Origin: Deltaproteobacteria bacterium
GTDB taxonomy: Bacteria; Myxococcota; Myxococcia; Myxococcales; 40CM-4-68-19
NCBI GenBank assembly: GCA_018266095.1
Contig: JAFEBC010000837.1
Location: 1-8,224 of the forward strand
Length of the DNA: 8,224 nucleotides
Direction: 5' to 3'
Every line of letters starts with the position of its first letter. Within the stretch, counting starts at the first letter, position 1. Of the stretch, positions 6,121 through 8,224 are shown piece after piece. The notes below the pieces were generated by a model. It was not told the DNA's origin. It did not search any database and saw only the letters and a program-made list of their open reading frames with translations. The position numbers and the translations under genes were made by a program.

Positions 6121-7323
6121 GTGGACATCTTCGTCGCCCGCCAGCCCATCTTCGACACCCAGCGGCAGGTGTTCGCGTACGAGCTCCTGTTCCGCGCGGG
6201 GCCCGAGAACGTCTTCAATCACGCCGACATCGACGAGGCGTCGCGCACGGTCATCGCGCAGGCGTTCAACGCGTTCGGCGTGGGGACGCTCGCGCAGCAG
6301 AAGAAGCTCTTCATCAACTGCACGCGCAAGGTGCTGCTCGACGGGATCTTCGACGTGTTCTCGCCGGAGACAGGCATCGTCGAGGTGCTGGAGACGGTGG
6401 ACGCCGAGCCCGAGGTGCTGCGCGCGCTGGATGCGCTCAAGGCCAAGGGCTACACCATCGCGCTCGACGACTTCGTGTTCCGGCCGGGGCACGACGAGCT
6501 GGTGAAGCGCGCGGACGTGATCAAGGTCGACTTCCGGCTCACGCTGGGCGACGAGCGCAAGAAGCTCATCGAGCAGTTCGGGCGGCCCGGCCTGCGCTTT
6601 TTGGCCGAGAAGGTCGAGACGCAAGCCGAGTTCGAGCAGGCGAGCAAGGACGGCTACTCGCTCTTCCAGGGCTACTTCTTCGCGCGGCCGGAGATGATCT
6701 CGGCGCGCGAGGTGCCGCCGTCGGCGATGGCGCGGATGCGCATGGTGAGCGCGCTGATGCAGCCGACGCTGAACCTCGACGAGCTCGAGCGCGTGCTCAA
6801 GAGCGACCTGGCGCTGCCGGTGAAGCTGCTCAAGTACCTGAACTCGGCGTCGTTCGGCTGGCGCACGGAGATCTCGTCGCTCAAGCACGCGCTGGTGCTG
6901 ATGGGCGACAAGGCGGTGCGCCAGTGGTCGACGCTGGTGCTGATGACGATGCTCTCGGACAAGCAGGCCGACGAGCTGGTGGTGGCGTCGATGATGCGCG
7001 CGCGGTTCTGCGAGCTCATCGCGCAGAAGCAGGGCAAGCAGGCGCAGGCGTTCGAGCTGTTCCTGGCGGGGCTGTTCTCGACGCTGGACGCGATCCTGCG
7101 GCGCCCGATGACGGACGTGCTGGAGCTGCTCTCGGTCCCGCGGCCGCTGCGCGAGGCGCTGCTCGACGGCAAGGGGGAGCTCGCGCCGGTGTACACGGCG
7201 GTGCGCGCGTATGAGCGGGGGGATTGGACGTTCCCGGCGCTCGTGGAGCTGGGGAAGGCGCTGCCGGAGCTGCCGCAGCTGTATGTGGAGGCGGTGAAGT
7301 GGGCGCAGGCGCGGGCGGGTTGA
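6121..7323 (+). CDS. EAL-HDOD domain signalling protein (YuxH type), 400 aa
   Basis: A cytoplasmic two-domain regulator. Residues 1-190 are an EAL-type domain that starts with the diagnostic FVARQPIFD; GTG at 6121 is the start because this motif begins at residue 4 and no other start is near. Positions equivalent to EAL metal and substrate ligands can be seen: E21 in YELLFR (ELL in place of EAL), N66 in INCT, E88 in VEVLET, D116-D117 in LDDF, K135 in IKVD, E163 and E166 in EKVET, Q183 in QGYFF. The loop after DDF is VFRPG and lacks the usual DFG(T/S)G, a change often linked with loss of cyclic-di-GMP hydrolysis. Residues about 200-395 are an HDOD domain (LLKYLNSASFGW ... ISSLKHALVLMG), a degenerate HD fold found in bacterial signalling proteins. 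It probably senses or scaffolds rather than cleaves; whether it binds cyclic-di-GMP is open. The ribosome binding site is poor. Confidence 0.92.
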   Translation: MDIFVARQPIFDTQRQVFAYELLFRAGPENVFNHADIDEASRTVIAQAFNAFGVGTLAQQKKLFINCTRKVLLDGIFDVFSPETGIVEVLETVDAEPEVLRALDALKAKGYTIALDDFVFRPGHDELVKRADVIKVDFRLTLGDERKKLIEQFGRPGLRFLAEKVETQAEFEQASKDGYSLFQGYFFARPEMISAREVPPSAMARMRMVSALMQPTLNLDELERVLKSDLALPVKLLKYLNSASFGWRTEISSLKHALVLMGDKAVRQWSTLVLMTMLSDKQADELVVASMMRARFCELIAQKQGKQAQAFELFLAGLFSTLDAILRRPMTDVLELLSVPRPLREALLDGKGELAPVYTAVRAYERGDWTFPALVELGKALPELPQLYVEAVKWAQARAG

Positions 7324-7341
7324 GCCCACCCCTTGTGGGTT
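7323..7341. terminator. Stem-loop between convergent genes, possible terminator
   Basis: AGCCCAC (7323-7329) pairs with GTGGGTT (7335-7341), seven pairs including one G-U, around the loop CCCTT. It lies directly after the EAL-HDOD stop and 14 nt before the stop of the opposing gene, a position suited to terminating both. Neither strand has a T-tract after the stem, so it is at best a weak intrinsic terminator. Confidence 0.35.
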
Positions 7342-7354
7342 GAAACGTCTCTGC

Positions 7355-7753
7355 TTACTTCGCGTTCGCCGTGCGCTCGAAATCTTCCTTCCAGCGCCAG
7401 AAGCCGATCGGGAGGTCGAGCATGCACGGAGAGACTTCGATTCGCTCAATCACGTTGCCGCCTTCATCTGTCACGCGAATGGCGAGCTCGAACTCAGTCC
7501 GATGCTTTGGGCCTGCGCGGGTGGGCCAGAATCCCTCCAAGAGATCCGTGACATTGAAGAGTGCCGCGTCGACGGCCTGGGCAAGCGCAGCATCAAACTC
7601 GGCCTTCGTGGCCGGCGCGGGAAGCGAAGCGATCTTCTTCAGGGCTCCTGCACGGCAACAAGCCATGAGGTAGTGACCAAAATTCGATGCTGCATCCTCT
7701 GCGCGAGAAACCGGGTCCTTGCGCCAGTCTTCGTAGGGAGTCGGAGTCGGCAT
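7355..7753 (-). CDS. Small soluble protein of unknown function, 132 aa
   Basis: Not recognised. The frame is open back to TTG at 7792, which would give 145 aa, but that TTG is part of a consensus-like TTGACA and the extra 13 residues are Pro-rich; I prefer ATG at 7753-7751 (MPTPTPYEDWRKD). The protein has no signal peptide or membrane segment. Residues about 14-80 are helix-prone (SRAEDAASNFGHYLMACCRA, then AEFDAALAQAVDAALFNVTDLLEG), followed by a strand-rich part (RTEFELAIRVTDEGGNVIERIEV) and a Trp-rich end (GFWRWKEDFERT). Cysteines at CC and one further on show no metal pattern. Base composition is less GC-biased than the EAL-HDOD gene, which may mean a different origin. It stands alone between two oppositely oriented plus-strand genes, so context suggests no role. 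Confidence 0.65.
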   Translation of the reverse strand: MPTPTPYEDWRKDPVSRAEDAASNFGHYLMACCRAGALKKIASLPAPATKAEFDAALAQAVDAALFNVTDLLEGFWPTRAGPKHRTEFELAIRVTDEGGNVIERIEVSPCMLDLPIGFWRWKEDFERTANAK

Positions 7754-7762
7754 GGTCGGAGC

Positions 7763-7792
7763 GATAGGGCTGAATGGGAGCCCTTCTGTCAA
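7763..7792 (-). promoter_or_regulatory. Possible promoter of the 132-aa gene, maybe leaderless
   Basis: TTGACA (7792-7787) is a perfect -35 hexamer on the minus strand. CCTATC at 7768-7763 lies 18 nt further on as a weak -10. Transcription would then begin within a few bases of the ATG at 7753, leaving almost no leader, and there is indeed no ribosome binding site in front of that ATG. Confidence 0.35.
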
Positions 7793-7830
7793 CTGCTTGG
7801 AGTGAGAGGGAAGCCCGCCATTTTGAGCGG

Positions 7831-7846
7831 AGACCCGGCCGGGTCT
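7831..7846. promoter_or_regulatory. Perfect 16-bp palindrome, candidate operator
   Basis: AGACCCGGCCGGGTCT reads the same on both strands with no mismatch. It sits in the 105-bp gap between the divergent starts at 7753 and 7859, 12 bp before the lipoprotein ATG. The position and symmetry fit the binding site of a dimeric regulator; a leader hairpin is less likely because the arms have no loop between them. Confidence 0.4.
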
Positions 7847-7858
7847 ACGATTTGGCCC

Positions 7859-8224
7859 ATGCTTGGCACCGAAACGAGCCCGCGCGGACGGAGTGTGCGC
7901 CTGAGCGCGCCACGAACGTTGGTCATTGCGTTCGCGGTCGCTCTCGCGGCGTGCTCACAGACGACTCAGCCGCGGCCCGATGGTGGCCAGGGCGCTGACG
8001 CCGGCGATGCCGGGAGTGACGCTGGGATCGATGCAGGTGTGGACGCGGGAGACGCGGGCGCCGACGCCGGAGACGATGCGGGCGCGGATGCGGGAGACGC
8101 CGGGAACGACGCGGGCGCAGACGCGGGCACCGACGCTGGAGACGACGCGGGCATCGACGCAGGCACGGACGCGGGAGGTGATGCGGGGACCGATGCCGGA
8201 GCCGATGGCGGCGATGATGCTGGA
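7859..8224 (+). CDS. Lipoprotein with (X)DAG repeat (partial, 3' end outside window)
   Basis: From ATG at 7859 the frame is open for 122 codons to the right edge, so the gene is incomplete. A hydrophobic segment (TLVIAFAVALAA) ends in the lipobox LAAC at residues 29-32, with S33 at +2, so the protein should be exported and lipidated at C32. GTG at 7895 is an alternative start that would give a more usual 20-residue signal; neither start has a good ribosome binding site. After a short Gln/Pro linker, residues 46-122 are a repeat of three- and four-residue units, DAG and XDAG (X is A, S, I, V, D, N, T or G), with 19 DAG copies. Such acidic linkers are common on Myxococcota surface lipoproteins and usually separate the anchor from a folded domain downstream, which is not in the window. 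Function cannot be told from this part. Confidence 0.8.
   Translation, partial: MLGTETSPRGRSVRLSAPRTLVIAFAVALAACSQTTQPRPDGGQGADAGDAGSDAGIDAGVDAGDAGADAGDDAGADAGDAGNDAGADAGTDAGDDAGIDAGTDAGGDAGTDAGADGGDDAG
7994..8224 (+). repeat. DAG-coding low-complexity repeat
   Basis: A run of GA(C/T)-GC(N)-GG(N) codons with a mixed 9- and 12-nt period continues to the window edge. Synonymous third bases vary freely (GAC GCG GGC, GAT GCC GGA, GAC GCA GGC), so the protein repeat seems kept by selection or is old, not a fresh DNA-level expansion. The opposite strand is open too, giving a spurious Pro-Ala-Ser frame. Confidence 0.75.

Noticed and set aside
5536..7449. 637-codon minus-strand open frame across the lipoprotein and EAL-HDOD genes
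   Set aside because: Arg/His-rich, no motif, and it crosses two well-supported plus-strand genes; an antisense shadow.
7966..8166. 66-codon Pro-Ala-Ser repeat frame on the minus strand
   Set aside because: It is the reverse complement of the DAG repeat of the lipoprotein gene.
1..8224. CRISPR array, tRNA or rRNA genes, or an insertion sequence
   Set aside because: No regularly spaced direct repeats with unique spacers, no cloverleaf or rRNA-like stretch and no transposase-like frame were seen by eye on either strand.

Overview
The window reads as chromosomal DNA of a high-GC bacterium, most probably a myxobacterium or another deltaproteobacterium-like lineage (Myxococcota). The hints are strong G/C bias at third codon positions (42 of 60 bases are G/C at 2701-2760), lipoproteins including one with a long Asp-Ala-Gly repeat of the kind common in Myxococcota, and a YuxH-type EAL-HDOD signalling protein. 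This placement is inference; there is no rRNA or tRNA in the window.

Layout from left to right: (1) a minus-strand gene cut by the left edge (start at 235) with two CxxC pairs, unrecognised; (2) a plus-strand 882-aa U32-family protein with a central DUF3656 domain (497-3145), related to the RlhA/YdcP rRNA-hydroxylation enzymes; (3) a minus-strand two-gene module (5089 down to 3142) that looks like an AbiE-type (type IV) toxin-antitoxin or phage-defence pair: a winged-helix AbiEi-like antitoxin/regulator, then an AbiEii-like nucleotidyltransferase starting 8 nt before the antitoxin stop; (4) plus-strand genes for a small lipoprotein (5351-6055) and an EAL-HDOD protein (6121-7323); (5) a minus-strand small soluble protein of unknown function (7753 down to 7355); (6) divergent from it, the start of a lipoprotein with an (X)DAG repeat, cut by the right edge (from 7859).

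The AbiE-like module stands out from its neighbours. It is visibly less GC-rich (31 of 60 bases at 3181-3240, 25 of 60 around the antitoxin start), it runs against the surrounding genes, and its last codon abuts the U32 gene so tightly that the two convergent stop codons share one CTAG. Its leader carries two nested perfect inverted repeats (arms of 9 and 7 bp), a plausible autoregulatory operator. These signs fit horizontal acquisition of a defence cassette next to a housekeeping gene. The remaining genes show no shared pathway; they look like separate transcription units for RNA modification, envelope proteins and cyclic-di-GMP-related signalling.

The best leads for something new are the divergent catalytic motif of the nucleotidyltransferase and its leader structure, a palindrome-rich in-frame insert in the U32 gene (1551-1612), and a perfect 16-bp palindrome in front of the DAG-repeat lipoprotein (7831-7846).
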